DNA from: Zizania palustris
Lineage: Eukaryota > Streptophyta > Magnoliopsida > Poales > Poaceae
Assembly (NCBI GenBank): GCA_019279435.1
Contig: JAAALK010000287.1
Location: 83,455,886-83,519,885 of the forward strand
Length of the DNA stretch: 64,000 nt
Direction of reading: 5' to 3'
The translations under genes were made by a program, and so were the position numbers. The notes under the pieces were generated by a model. The model ran no database searches, was not told the DNA's origin, and saw only the letters and a program-made list of their open reading frames with translations. Below, piece by piece: positions 39,954-51,280 of this stretch (the stretch's first letter is position 1; every line of letters starts with the position of its first letter).

Positions 39954-42416
39954 ATGGATAGAGGCAGTAAAATTCCTATGTTCGATGGGACAGATTTTGC
40001 ATACTGGAAGGTGCGCATGGAGGCTTACTTGTTAAGCCAAGGAAATGCAATTTGGGAGATTGTGGACTCACAATACTCCATCCCTGAGACTCGCACCTCT
40101 CAGACTGAGAAGGATCAGTATATTGCCAATTCCAAGGCAAGAAACATACTGTTCATCGGTTTGAGTAGAAGTGAGTTCGATAGGGTGCAGCACCTTAGGA
40201 CTGCTAGGGAGATTTGGACAACACTCACTGTCTTTCATGAGGGCTCTGCTCAGATTAAGGCCAGGCGCCAAAGCACCTACAATCAACAGTATCAGCTGTT
40301 TGTGCAGGCACCTGGTGAATCTGTAGATGCCATGTTTTCTCGCTTTGACGCGATAGTGAGTAACTTGCGATCCAACGGGACGCTTGCTTACAGTGATCAT
40401 GATAGGGCTATCAAGCTTCTCTATGCTCTTGACCGTAGCATATGGGAAGTGAAGATATCCAGCATTGAAGAGTCCGCAGGATATGACACCTTGACCTGCG
40501 ATGAACTCTTTAGCAAGCTGAAGTCCACAGAGATTGCCAAGGCATCTCTTGCAGTGCACAGAAGCTCTTTGCCACAGCCATTGGCATTGGTTTCTAGCAC
40601 TAGTCGTGGCACCACTGCAGAACCAAGCACATCAGGCACTTGTGTTCTTGCAGATGGTTTTGCTTTGTCCTCCCTGGTCTCCGTCACAAAGGAGCAGGTG
40701 GATACTCTAGCTGATGATGAGCTTGCTCTCATTGCCCGGAGGTTCACCCGCTTTCATCATGAGAGACGGGATCAGAGGAGAAGTGGTTTTAGTGGTTGCT
40801 ATGAATGTGGCGACACCTCTCACATTAAGGCAAATTTCCCTAAGCTCAAGAAGAGAGACGAGAGTGAGCGCCCCAAATACCACAAAAAGGAGAGGAAGCC
40901 CTTTGTGAAGGGCAAGCGCGGCAAGATGGCTAAGAAAGTAGCCAAGGCCGCTTCCAGAGCTTTTCTTGCTGCTCTCAGCGACATCGACACTTCCTCAACT
41001 GAGGAGTCGAGCTCTGAGGAGGAGGAGTCCCCAAGGAAGGAGGACAAGAAGGACAAGAAGGGACGTGACTTCACCGGCCTTTGCTTCATGGCCGACAGCG
41101 ATCACAGCGGCGATGAGCTTGACTCATCTGAGGTAAACCTATCATCTGACCAGCTTCTAATTAAATTAGATGAGCTGAATGAAGTAGTGCTTGGTCAGGA
41201 TAGATTACTTGTGCAAGCCGCTAGAGAAAGAAAAGACCTTAGACTTAGGCTAGAAAATATTTCTACTGAATATGCCATGCTTAAGTCTAAATTTGATGAT
41301 GCTGAATGTGAATCATGTTCTGTTGTCATGAGTGAGCTTGCTCAGTTGCGTTCTGTTCATGCTCAAACTCTTTCTGAGCTTGAGACTGCACAGAAGCAGC
41401 TTTTGGAGGTGGATTCTAGACCTCATGATATTATTGATTGCATGAACTGCTCTTTATTACGCGATAGCATTAATTTACGTGATAAGCATGTTCATGATTT
41501 AGAGGCTAGATTGGAGAGGGCCGGTAGTTCTAAGGATGTGCAACCTGTTTGTGACACTTGCATTACCCTTAAGGACCAGCTAGGCACTGTTAGAGAGCGA
41601 GCTGAAAACCTCATGTCTGAAAATGAATACCTTCTTTCCGTGGTAAACAAATGCACTGGGGGAAAGGGTAGGATGGATTTGCTCTTGGCCAAGACCAAGT
41701 TGTGTGCTGACAGAGCAGGGGTAGCTCTAGGTTTGGGTTTTGAGAGGATACCTTCTGACAGTAAGACCAAAACTGTTTTTACCTCTCCCACTACCCTAGA
41801 GAAAGAGAGAGCTCTGTTGGACACCCCATCAGCCAAAAAACCTACCCATCCACCAAAGAAAACCACTCCTCCTGCCAAGAAAAATCCTCCCAAGAAAACC
41901 ACTCAGAAGAAACCCAAGGAGCCTGTGAGAGTTGCTCCTGTGACCCATGAGAGTGCCCCCAGGAGAGTGTTTCATTGTTCCTATTGTCAGCGGGTGGGTC
42001 ATTTGGTTGGGTTCTGTTTTCGTCGCATCAAGGATGAGCGACGCGCACAGGCGATGAGTTACCAGGACATGCATTACCCATCTTTAGGTATGCATGAGTC
42101 TGAGATGTACTATCGTCCTGCTTTTGAGGCTCCTCGTGCTTCTCGGAGAGGTTTTGCTCCTCGAGGTCTTCACCATGTTCCATATGGTGGTAGACCTCGG
42201 GCTAGCAGATTTGTACCTCGTCAGAGTAGGAGACCTCGACATGTTGTTCTTTCACAGCATGTAGGTAGACCTCGCACTTTGCATCATTCTGATTATTATG
42301 TGCGTAGACCGTCTGCTTTTACTGTGCCTACTACTCGTGTCACTCAGTGCTGGATGCCTCGTCATTATTTTACTCACCCCAGCACTGAGCGATCGAGACG
42401 TTCTTATCATGTGTAG
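39954..42416 (+). CDS. gag: Sirevirus B gag (820 codons), first zinc knuckle damaged
   Basis: ATG at 39954, stop UAG at 42414-42416. Same domain order as gag A: copia gag domain, CCHC knuckle 1 at 282-295, acidic run, coiled coil, Pro/Lys linker, knuckle 2 at about 674-687, Arg-rich end. In knuckle 1 the last cysteine is replaced by phenylalanine (HIKANFPK versus HIKANCPK in copy A), which should abolish zinc binding at that site. Knuckle 2 (CSYCQRVGHLVGFC) is intact. No stop or shift elsewhere. Confidence 0.95.
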   Translation: MDRGSKIPMFDGTDFAYWKVRMEAYLLSQGNAIWEIVDSQYSIPETRTSQTEKDQYIANSKARNILFIGLSRSEFDRVQHLRTAREIWTTLTVFHEGSAQIKARRQSTYNQQYQLFVQAPGESVDAMFSRFDAIVSNLRSNGTLAYSDHDRAIKLLYALDRSIWEVKISSIEESAGYDTLTCDELFSKLKSTEIAKASLAVHRSSLPQPLALVSSTSRGTTAEPSTSGTCVLADGFALSSLVSVTKEQVDTLADDELALIARRFTRFHHERRDQRRSGFSGCYECGDTSHIKANFPKLKKRDESERPKYHKKERKPFVKGKRGKMAKKVAKAASRAFLAALSDIDTSSTEESSSEEEESPRKEDKKDKKGRDFTGLCFMADSDHSGDELDSSEVNLSSDQLLIKLDELNEVVLGQDRLLVQAARERKDLRLRLENISTEYAMLKSKFDDAECESCSVVMSELAQLRSVHAQTLSELETAQKQLLEVDSRPHDIIDCMNCSLLRDSINLRDKHVHDLEARLERAGSSKDVQPVCDTCITLKDQLGTVRERAENLMSENEYLLSVVNKCTGGKGRMDLLLAKTKLCADRAGVALGLGFERIPSDSKTKTVFTSPTTLEKERALLDTPSAKKPTHPPKKTTPPAKKNPPKKTTQKKPKEPVRVAPVTHESAPRRVFHCSYCQRVGHLVGFCFRRIKDERRAQAMSYQDMHYPSLGMHESEMYYRPAFEAPRASRRGFAPRGLHHVPYGGRPRASRFVPRQSRRPRHVVLSQHVGRPRTLHHSDYYVRRPSAFTVPTTRVTQCWMPRHYFTHPSTERSRRSYHV

Positions 42417-42431
42417 GCAACAGATCGAGGC

Positions 42432-45400
42432 TTGGAGGGCACGTGGATCATGGACTCCGGTTGTTCGCGCCACATGACCGGAGATGCAGCTTGGTTCTCC
42501 AGCCTCACCACAACCAAGCAAAGGGAACATATGACCTTCGGAAACAATCGAAGGAGCAGAGTGAAAGGTAAAGGTGTGGTAAGAATTAATTCGAACTTCA
42601 CTCTCAAAGATGTTGCTTTGGTTGAAAACCTGGGATACAATTTGCTGTCTGTATCTCAGTTGCTTGATGAGGGCTTCGAAGTGCGATTTCATCGCGATAC
42701 TTCGCAAGTGCTCAATTCTGATGGCGTTGTGGTGTGTAAGATCTTTAGGGTTGGGAGAGTTTTTGGAGCTGATTTTTCAGAGTCGTCTGGTTCTTCTCAT
42801 TGTCTTGTTTCACATTCGACTTCTGAGCTTTGGAAGTGGCATAGGAGACTAGGGCATATGAGCTTTGAGTTGCTCGCTCGGTTGAGCGCCCTAGGTCTGA
42901 TCCGAGGATTGCCCAAGCTCAAGTTTGAGAAGAATTTAGTTTGCGCTCCTTGTCGACATGGTAAAATGATTGCCGCTTCGCATTCGCCAGTCACCACAGT
43001 GATGACTGAACAGCCCGGAGAACTTCTCCATATGGACACTGTAGGTCCTTCTCGGGTTAGTTCTTTAGGCGGCAAGTGGTACGTTCTAGTTATTGTCGAC
43101 GATTTCTCTCGCTACTCTTGGGTCTTCTTTCTTGCCAGCAAGGATGAAGTGTTTACACACTTTCGGAGCTTGGCTTTGAGACTTTTCACTGAACTCCCTG
43201 GTGCATTAAAATTCATTCGAAGCGATAATGGCACTGAGTTCAAAAATAGTCTCTTTGTTGACTTTTGCATGGAGCATGGCATAGAACATCAATTCTCTGC
43301 TCCGCGGGTTCCTCAACAGAATGGTGTTGTTGAGAGGAAAAACCGCACTTTGGTTGAGATGGCTAGGACGATGCTTGATGAGCATAGGACTCCTAGAAAA
43401 TTCTGGGCTGAGGCCATGAACACTGCTTGCTACATCTCAAACCGTATTTTCTTGCGCTCAATTTTAAATTTGACATCTTATGAGCTGCGTTTTGGGAGAC
43501 AGCCCAAGGTTACTCATCTTCGAGTTTTTGGCTGTCGCTGCTTTATCCTAAAACGTGGTAACTTGGATAAATTTGAGTCGCGATCTTCTGACGGGATCTT
43601 TTTGGGTTATACTACTCATGGTCATTCTTATCGTGTTTATAATTTGGAAACTAACACTGTCATCGAGTCATGTGATGTGACTTTTGATGAATCAACCCCC
43701 TCTGTTAGTTCTGCTTTTGAACAGGCAAATGAACACGACATGGAACATACCTTATTCGAAGACGAAGATCCCGGAGAATTCGAGGATGAACCCCACCTAC
43801 CCTCGACGTCAACTCCCGAAGCTGACCCCGCTTCAACTTCTTCGGCACGAGGTCCCGAAGCGACTACCTCAACATCGGTCATCTTGGACCACTCCAACGC
43901 ACAAGTTGAGGGGGATACTGCATCCCGCCGCGAGGCTCCACACCATGTTCAAAGGATGCACCCTCCCGAGCAGATCATTGGTGAGCTTGATCAAAGGGTA
44001 ACTCGTTCTCATGCCCATTTCACTAATGCTGCTTTTGTTGCTTCTTTCGAGCCCTTAGATGTTAGTCATGCACTTTCTGATTCTAGTTGGATCAATGCCA
44101 TGCATGAGGAACTTGAAAATTTTGAGAGAAACCAAGTCTGGACTTTAGTTGATCCTCCACCTAATGTTCATTTCATTGGAACAAAATGGATTTTCAAAAA
44201 TAAACAAGGGGAGGATGGGACAATTGTTAGAAATAAGGCTAGACTTGTAGCTCAGGGTTTTTCTCAACTAGAAGGGATTGATTTTACTGAAACTTTTGCA
44301 CCTGTTGCTCGCCTTGAAGCCATTAGGATTTTGCTTGCCTTTGCGACATCCCGGGGATTCAAACTCTATCAAATGGATGTCAAAAGTGCTTTTCTTAATG
44401 GTTTCATAGGTGAAGATGTTTATGTAAAACAACCCCCTGGTTTTGAAAACCCCAAGTACCCACATAAAGTCCTTAAACTTCATAAGGCTCTTTATGGACT
44501 CAAGCAGGCCCCTCGGGCGTGGTATGATAGACTTAAGTCTTTTCTGCTTGAGCGAGGGTATTTGATGGGCTCTGTTGATAAAACTTTGTTTACTCTCAAG
44601 CATGGCAAAGATTTCCTCCTAGTGCAGATTTATGTGGATGATATCATCTTTGGTGGCTCTTCTCATGCTTTAGTTGCCGAGTTTGCAGATACCATGAGCA
44701 GGGAATTTGAAATGTCAATGATGGGCGAACTCACCTTTTTCCTTGGGTTGCAAATCAAGCAAAGCAAACAAGGTACTTTCATCCACCAGACAAAGTACAC
44801 CAAGGACCTGCTCAAGAAGTTTGACATGTCCGATGCGAAGCCCCTCGCCACTCCAATGGCTACATCTGTAGCATTGGACCCTGACGAAGATGGAGAAGCC
44901 GTAGATCAGAAGGAGTTCCGGAGCATGATAGGCTCCCTCCTCTACTTGACTGCCACGAGGCCGGACATACACTTCGCAGTGTGTCTGTGCGCTCGTTTTC
45001 AGGCTTCACCACGAGCTTCGCACCGCCAAGCGGTTAAGCGCATCCTAAGGTATCTCAAACACACCCTTGAATTTGGCATATGGTATTCAGCATCTTCATC
45101 TTTATGTCTTCGAGGTTATTCTGATGCGGACTTTGCTGGGTGTAGAATTGATAGGAAGAGTACCTCTGGTACTTGTCATTTTCTGGGTACTTCTCTGGTT
45201 TGCTGGTCTTCCCGCAAACAGTCTAGTGTTGCACAATCGACGGCTGAGGCCGAATATGTTGCTGCAGCTAGCTGTTGCTCTCAGATTTTGTGGATGGTTT
45301 CCACTTTGCGGGATTTCGGGTTAGATTATAAGAGTGTTCCACTTTTCTGTGATAACACTAGTGCTATTTGTATTGCAAACAACCCGGTTCAGCACTCCAG

Positions 45401-45584
45401 AACCAAACACATTGATGTACGGTATCACTTTCTCAGAGATCACAATGAGAAGGGTGATATTGAACTTCAATATGTTGATACCCAACACCAGCTTGCCGAT
45501 ATTTTTACAAAACCCCTCGATGCTTCTCGATTTGCTTACTTGCGTGGGGAACTTGGTATTTGTCATCCCTACGGCATTTTGTGA
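42432..45584 (+). CDS. pol: Sirevirus B pol: protease, integrase, reverse transcriptase, RNase H
   Basis: 1050 open codons in the frame of gag, five sense codons after the UAG. Protease MDSGCSRHMTG; integrase with MDTVGPSRV, IRSDNGTEF and VVERKNRTL; RT active site YVDDIIFGG at about residue 734; RNase H GYSDADFAG and STAEAEYVAA. All key residues match copy A. As in A, the first codon here is TTG rather than ATG and the protease motif follows at once, so translation by readthrough from gag is more plausible than independent initiation. Confidence 0.95.
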   Translation: MEGTWIMDSGCSRHMTGDAAWFSSLTTTKQREHMTFGNNRRSRVKGKGVVRINSNFTLKDVALVENLGYNLLSVSQLLDEGFEVRFHRDTSQVLNSDGVVVCKIFRVGRVFGADFSESSGSSHCLVSHSTSELWKWHRRLGHMSFELLARLSALGLIRGLPKLKFEKNLVCAPCRHGKMIAASHSPVTTVMTEQPGELLHMDTVGPSRVSSLGGKWYVLVIVDDFSRYSWVFFLASKDEVFTHFRSLALRLFTELPGALKFIRSDNGTEFKNSLFVDFCMEHGIEHQFSAPRVPQQNGVVERKNRTLVEMARTMLDEHRTPRKFWAEAMNTACYISNRIFLRSILNLTSYELRFGRQPKVTHLRVFGCRCFILKRGNLDKFESRSSDGIFLGYTTHGHSYRVYNLETNTVIESCDVTFDESTPSVSSAFEQANEHDMEHTLFEDEDPGEFEDEPHLPSTSTPEADPASTSSARGPEATTSTSVILDHSNAQVEGDTASRREAPHHVQRMHPPEQIIGELDQRVTRSHAHFTNAAFVASFEPLDVSHALSDSSWINAMHEELENFERNQVWTLVDPPPNVHFIGTKWIFKNKQGEDGTIVRNKARLVAQGFSQLEGIDFTETFAPVARLEAIRILLAFATSRGFKLYQMDVKSAFLNGFIGEDVYVKQPPGFENPKYPHKVLKLHKALYGLKQAPRAWYDRLKSFLLERGYLMGSVDKTLFTLKHGKDFLLVQIYVDDIIFGGSSHALVAEFADTMSREFEMSMMGELTFFLGLQIKQSKQGTFIHQTKYTKDLLKKFDMSDAKPLATPMATSVALDPDEDGEAVDQKEFRSMIGSLLYLTATRPDIHFAVCLCARFQASPRASHRQAVKRILRYLKHTLEFGIWYSASSSLCLRGYSDADFAGCRIDRKSTSGTCHFLGTSLVCWSSRKQSSVAQSTAEAEYVAAASCCSQILWMVSTLRDFGLDYKSVPLFCDNTSAICIANNPVQHSRTKHIDVRYHFLRDHNEKGDIELQYVDTQHQLADIFTKPLDASRFAYLRGELGICHPYGIL

Positions 45585-46753
45585 GGGGGAGCTGATTTTA
45601 ATTGTCTTGCATATGCTCATTATGTGTGAAATTGCATTTACATCTTTTGCTATTATATGCCTGCTTTTAATTCAAAGAAATCATGACAGCTCAGCTCTAT
45701 GAAATATGTCTGGAACATTGGTTGTGCATGATGTTTTATTTTCTAAAATCAAAACTTGCTCACCGCACAATCGTGTATCTAGCTTGTTTAGGCAGGACTG
45801 CTTTTAGCTATCTTTTATCTACTTGACAGCAAGACACTGTTCCTTGGATGCTAAAATTTGCAACTTGAAAAATGTGTTCTTTATTCATGGATACTCATCA
45901 AAATATTTAATTCACCTGAATCAAAATCAAAAATCCATGATTTGTCTGGTTTAAATGAAAAGATCCAGGAGGGTTTGTTTGTCGCACTACTCTATTCTAG
46001 ACTGCTTACCATTGCACTTTGGTCTGAACTGGGATAGTGTAGTGTATGCCAAAATCACCGCCTTAAGCTTCAGATGGATTTCATGCCTAGGCTTGGCCTG
46101 ATTGGAAAGTATAAGGTGGACAAACAAATAACCCCTGGCATTAAGAAAAGAACAACAAAATTAATTAATCATCAAGTTTGCTTTCTAAGCTCCTTTTTGA
46201 ACAAGACTTGTCTGTCTAGGGTAGAAATTGTTAGCTTTGCGCAGTCCTTGCCTTCACATGTCTAGCTGCTATGATTAAGTGGTGATGCTTTTATCTCAAA
46301 ATGACAAAATCACATGCCATCATCTTGTTTCACAGAATGTTAAATTGAGCTGAGCACATGAACATTGGTATTACTGTTGGCATATTTTTGCATTATATGT
46401 CTTTGCAATTCTATTCATTTCGAAGCTTTGCAATTTTTGACTGCTCCTTGATGCTTGCATTGCCAAAGGGGGAGAGATTTGCTATGTTCTCTGCCGCAAG
46501 AAGGCATAATTTCGAAAAGGGGAGAGATTTTTGACATAAAGGGGGAAGAAAATTTGCTTAACTCAGGGGGAGTTCTTATCAAGGGGAGATTTGCCAAAGG
46601 GGCTTTTTCTCTTTTACAAAGGGGGAGAAAAATTCTTTTATCAAGTGACATGATCTGGCTCTTTTCTGAGTTTTTATGGTCACTTGTGTGCTGAAAATTT
46701 TAAATTTTCTTGAACTTGGATTTGGTTGTCAATGCACTCATCAAGGGGGAGAT
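45585..46753 (+). promoter_or_regulatory. 3' non-coding region and multi-PPT array of Sirevirus B
   Basis: No env-like ORF. From about 46465 on, G4-G5/A tracts occur near 46468, 46515, 46540, 46565, 46580, 46618 and 46743. The last (AAGGGGGAGAT) touches the 3' LTR and is the presumed plus-strand primer. It corresponds to 20097-20400 of copy A. Confidence 0.85.
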
Positions 46754-48772
46754 TGAGAAACCAAGGGTTGGTTTCGGTGTTTTGTGATGAGTGATTGACA
46801 GGCTTTTTACCCTCTGTTCGAAGGGTACCTCCGAAGGGGCTTCGGAGGTGGTACCTCCGAAGGGGCTTCGGAGGTGGTTTCACAGAAGGGTGTTCGGTGT
46901 TTGCTTGCTGCAGCTGTTGCAGCGGAGTGTGCTTATCGGAGGGGTCCGACAGTACGCAATGACTGGGTTCGTACCGAAGGCTTCGGTACTTTGGGCGGTA
47001 CACCGGAGTGTGTACCGGAGGTTGCTAACCCGGAGAGGTCTCCGGAGTATTGGATACACTTGTTTGCTTGTCGGTGGTGCGCAGGGACCTCGGAGGCGAC
47101 GGACAAGGTTCGCAGCAGGTGAACCTGGGTCAAGCGGGAGGCTTGATGCCAGGGGAGCGGGGAGCTCCGTCACGGTGGCTGCGAAGGTGGTCCGGGTCGG
47201 TCCTCGGGTCGAGGCGCGCCAGGTGAAGGCAGAGAGTGCGGAGCGTGGCTCCGGCTGAAGGTGCTTCGAGACAAAGTCCTCAGAGGCGAGGCACTTCGAA
47301 GGTACTCCGAATGGAGTGACTTCGGAGTTGGTGGAACAAGTCCTCTGTGGAGGCAAGGAGTTCGAAGTGTGCTCCGGAGGGAGACATTCGAAGGTACCCG
47401 ACGAAGGTCTCAGAAGTCGAGGCGCATCGAAGGCATGGTCCGGGTGAGGCTCGTCGAGGAGTGTGCTCGGGGAGAGACACTGCGACGAAGTGCTCATGGA
47501 ATGCTTCATGCGGAGGCCTTGGACGAAGGAGGGACTTCGAAGGGTGGTACTCCGAAGGTGGGGCTTCGGAGTGAGGGAGGCTTCGGAGCGAGGCTAGCTC
47601 CGGAGGAAGGTTGACTTGAGGTACTTCGGCCTGCATGGCTTCGGTACACGGACTGACGGAGTTCGAGCTGGGTGAAGCTGCGAAGCCGTGGTGGTCCACT
47701 CCGGAGGTGTTGGTGCGAAGGCCCAAGAGCTTTGACGGCTTCGGCTCAAAACCGTCACTGTATCGAAGGTCATCTTCGGCGAAGCGAAGGCCACCAGGCT
47801 CAAGGCTTCTCGCCGAAGCCTCCGCACCCTCGCGTGCGAAGGGAGGCTGCAGAAAGTCAAAGACTGCAAAGGCTGACACTGTCTGCTCTGCAAAAAGCTG
47901 ACGCTGTCCCCTCTGCAAGGCTGACAGAGAAGCCTCCAGAATAAAGGTGGACTACCTTTTATACCCCTTAGTTCTGTAGAGACAAAATCTTTTGTAACCC
48001 TAGGGGTAAAGTAGTCTTTTCCTTTGGGTGAACTGTGGGCTATAAATATGGGGGCTCGGTAGGTAACATTGAACACTTTGAGCATTTACTGTTGAGCTCC
48101 TGTAGCCACATACCTCGATTGCAATACATCCAGAGAGTTTATTTTCTGTGTTCCTTGTTCAAGCGGCGAAGCCCTGCTTCTTTGTGCTTTTGCTTGAGCT
48201 CGCGTTGCATACCTCGCCTGTTATTGTGCACCGTAGCCTGTTGTGGCGAAGGTTGTTTTTCTAGCGAAGTGTGTTTTGTTAGTGTGTTTTCGCTCTGTGT
48301 AACAGGAGGCGTGACCTCGCTGCTTACTAGCGAAGCCCTGATTGTTGCCCGTTTTGCTTCTTGTGTCGAAGCCCCTAGTGTAGTCTGTTTGTGTGCGTGT
48401 AGACCTTCGTGTACGAAGCTCAGCACCAGTTGCTGCTGCCAAGTACTTGGTCGAAGTCCTCAGAGGGCTGTCCACTCTTGCGAAGGGTGAAGTGCGAAGC
48501 CTGCTTGAAGCACCCTGTGTGCGGAGCCTGCACTGACTAAGCAGAGTAGATTTCCGAGGGTGTTAAGTGGAGCGAAGTCTTCTTGGCTTCGAATTTTTGC
48601 TCCTCCGAAGCCTGTGTTCGAAGGTGTCGAAGTACCTCCGAACCAGACCTTCGAAGGTAGTGTTCGAAGCCTGTTCCGCAGAAGACAGAACTGAAACCGA
48701 AGGCTAGTTTTTAGCCCGAAATTTTAAAAGCTCCCATTCACCCCCCCTCTGGTCGCCGTTTTCGGTCCAACA
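46754..48772 (+). repeat. 3' LTR of Sirevirus B (2019 bp)
   Basis: Same length as the 5' LTR. TATA box TATAAATA at 48041-48048. Ends ...GGTCCAACA at 48772. Confidence 0.95.
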
Positions 48773-48777
48773 GATTT
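48773..48777. repeat. Target site duplication GATTT, right side of Sirevirus B
   Basis: Identical to 37866-37870. Confidence 0.95.
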
Positions 48778-49050
48778 AATTTCAATGAATTAATTGGATG
48801 ATATCTTATCTTTCAGCTTCGTGAATGACTTGGACTCCTGAGCAAATTGTTCGAGCTGTGGAGAAGGTCCTTGGAGCCCCTACGCTTGTGGAGAAAGAGC
48901 GGAGGGTGAAATTGGTAGGGAGCTGGAGCGATTTAACCGAGTATGGAGTGTACTCGGAGTAGAGCCCCCAGCTCTTGCAGACTGGTCCGCAATGGATCAG
49001 GCTCTGAGGAAGAGGATAGCAGAGGTTGGGACTTCTGGCCTGGCGAAGAC
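48778..49050 (+). pseudogene. Antisense accessory gene of Tat-2, end of intron 1 and next exon part
   Basis: The intron ends with TTATCTTTCAG at 48816. The exon then reads TPEQIVRAVEKVLGAP and, after a frame change near 48960, ALADWSAMDQALRKRIAEVG, up to the insertion point of Sirevirus D at 49050. The frame at the right edge continues in phase at 60204 once D and one copy of its target duplication are disregarded. Confidence 0.65.
49046..49050. repeat. Target site duplication AAGAC, left side of Sirevirus D
   Basis: Identical to 60199-60203. Confidence 0.95.
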
Positions 49051-50995
49051 TGTAGGATCGAAAGTAGCGACCAGAGGGGGGTGAATGGGCGTCTTAAAAA
49101 TTCTTTCGAATATATGGCCTGTTCCCAACACCCAACGCACCTCAAAAGACTAAGCAGCAAAGACTGGACAGATAGCCTAAGTCTAAAGATATCTAGCCTA
49201 GAAGCAACTGATGTTTAAAACAGAGAAATAGTGCTAATAGACAGATAAACAGTAAACACAAGACAAGGCAAGACAACCTTCTCAGTAGAACAATTCTAAG
49301 TGCACGGAGAATGAAATGAGAAGTTACCGTTTGAAATTTTGTCTCCTGTTCGAAACTCGGCGAAGCTTGCTTCGCTGGACGAAGCCTGCTTTGCAGTGTC
49401 GAAGCCTGCTTCGCTGGCCGAAGCCTACTTCGGAGGTCGAGGTCTACTTTGCTGGCCGAGGTCTGGTTTGGTGGTGGAAGTCGAAGTCTGTCGAAGGTGT
49501 GTTGTTTATCTTAGGTCAAGTGTGAATGAGAGCGAAGTATGACAGAGTCGGAGCCTGCTTCGAAGTATGTACTTCGAAGGCAAGGCTTCGAACACAGCTT
49601 CAAACTAGCACCCAGAGCGGACAACCTTCGAAAAGAAAAGCGAAGGCTGACACGCGACAGAGAAACCAAAACGAAGCCTCCACACCACCTTCGAACAGAA
49701 CACAATAAGGACCTTCGAAGAAGATGGAAGCAAAACACTAAGAGAAGTCTAACAGAAAGACAATCTTCGAAGCCAACTTCGAAACCTGTCGAAGTGTGGA
49801 CTTCGAAGAGCTCGAGTCGGAGTACCTTCGCACAGACGTTCGAAGTATGAGACGCTGTCAGTTCAAAAAGTACTTTGAAGCTAGCAACTCAGGACACAAA
49901 ACGAAGTTCAAAGTTCAAATGAAGCCTTCGAGTATATCAAATCGAAGCCTGCCTCACGGAGCTGAGGGGCTTCGAACAGAGAGGGTGGCTTCGCCAGAAA
50001 ATAGTCAAAAAAGTTACTCGGGCCTGTCGACTTCGATCAAAAAGCTACGCAGTAGAAAGCAAAAAGCTGGCACAGTGTACTGTTGCTACAGTGTAGTAGT
50101 ACTACTTGCAACAGCAAGAACTAGTACTACTTCTCATGAAGAACACATGCAACAGAGAAGCTTCTGTTCCAAATAAATTGACCGCAAGCACAGTGAATGA
50201 AATGCTGCGCAAGTAAATGCTTCGCACAAACAAAAAAAAAACAGCCAGAATAAATTCTCCCAGACAGCAAAGAAACAAGTAAATCTCAGGAAGAACAAGA
50301 CTTGTTGCCTGGCTGCGCACGCATGAACAGGAGAGAAGAGAGACAAAGCAAGAGACAAAATGACCCAAAGGAGTAGTATTGATTTCAGCAAAAGGGTAGT
50401 CCAAACCCTAGGGATTGGGGCCCTATTTATAGGCTGCCCAACACTAGGAATATTCTACCAGCCCCTTAGGGTTTTTACAGACGCAAGAATAAAGGAAAAG
50501 ACTCTACTGCCCTTAGGTATTTTTACAGACACGACTGACTGACTGTGGGCCTAGAGATACAGATGACTTATCCGGAAGCTAAGTTTTCGTAGCGACTACG
50601 GCTTCTCTTCTGGACAGTCGGATACAAGATCAACGGTTGTCAGTTTTGCGCCGAAACTGACAAAGCCTCCACCGACTTTGTACCAGGTACCCGGATTGGG
50701 CCGGCCCGACTCCGCAGCTCTCTCAGCCCAGCAATCGCTCACCGCCCGTGTACTTGAGTCAGTCCTGGTCAACAGCCCAGTGGGTCTTCTACTGCTTCTG
50801 GCCCATGTACCCGGATTGGGCTAGCCCGACTTCGCAGCCTCCTCTGCCCGACAGTCGCTCGCTGCCCGTGTACCTGAGTCACACGCGGCCCATGAAACAG
50901 CAGATCTCTTCTTCTTTTGTCCTCTTTGACTATCGTTGACAATGACTCATCACTTCTGGAGCCATAAGGCCCACGCTATTCAGCATGGCTCCTCA
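49051..50995 (-). repeat. 3' LTR of Sirevirus D (1945 bp)
   Basis: TG at 49051, CA at 50994-50995. Minus-strand TATAAATA at 50424-50431. Rich in TTCGAA/CTTCGAAG palindromes between about 49360 and 50040. Confidence 0.93.
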
Positions 50996-51280
50996 ATCTC
51001 CCCCTTGATGAGTGCATTGTCAACACTCCTCTTCTTCAGCTCTTCAGCACCTGCAAACAAATGTGGAAGCACGAAAACAAAACACAAGAAAAAACAAAGA
51101 AGAAAAAAAATAAGGTAAAAGTTTAACCCTAATGACCAAAAAGCCGAACACAAGCAAGAAGCGGTCATTATGGTTAACCAAAACGTAGAAGCTCAAAATG
51201 AGTGCAATTTCAAAACAACAAGGATATCAAAAGAGACACAGACTCCCCCTGAAATGCACCTCCCCCTCAAAATATGCAGT
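50996..51280 (-). promoter_or_regulatory. Polypurine tracts of Sirevirus D
   Basis: CAAGGGGGAGAT on the minus strand at 50996 touches the LTR. Two more GGGGGA tracts lie at about 51242-51270. The array is shorter than in A and B. The remaining 51281-52247 is non-coding. Confidence 0.75.

Larger units (their letters stand above)
37871..48772 (+). mobile_element. Sirevirus B: complete Ty1/copia element, plus strand
   Basis: 10,902 bp, same family as Sirevirus A but in the opposite orientation. 5' LTR 37871-39889, PBS 39892-39903, gag 39954-42416, pol 42432-45584, multi-PPT region and 3' LTR 46754-48772. The LTRs are each 2019 bp; comparing by eye I count about 13 differences, mostly transitions. 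All ORFs have the same length as in A. Inserted in an intron of the Tat-2 antisense gene. Confidence 0.96.

Noticed and set aside
45585..46753. Possible envelope-like third ORF of a Sirevirus
   Set aside because: The region between pol and the 3' LTR has only short frames and no membrane or coiled-coil pattern, in A as well as in B.
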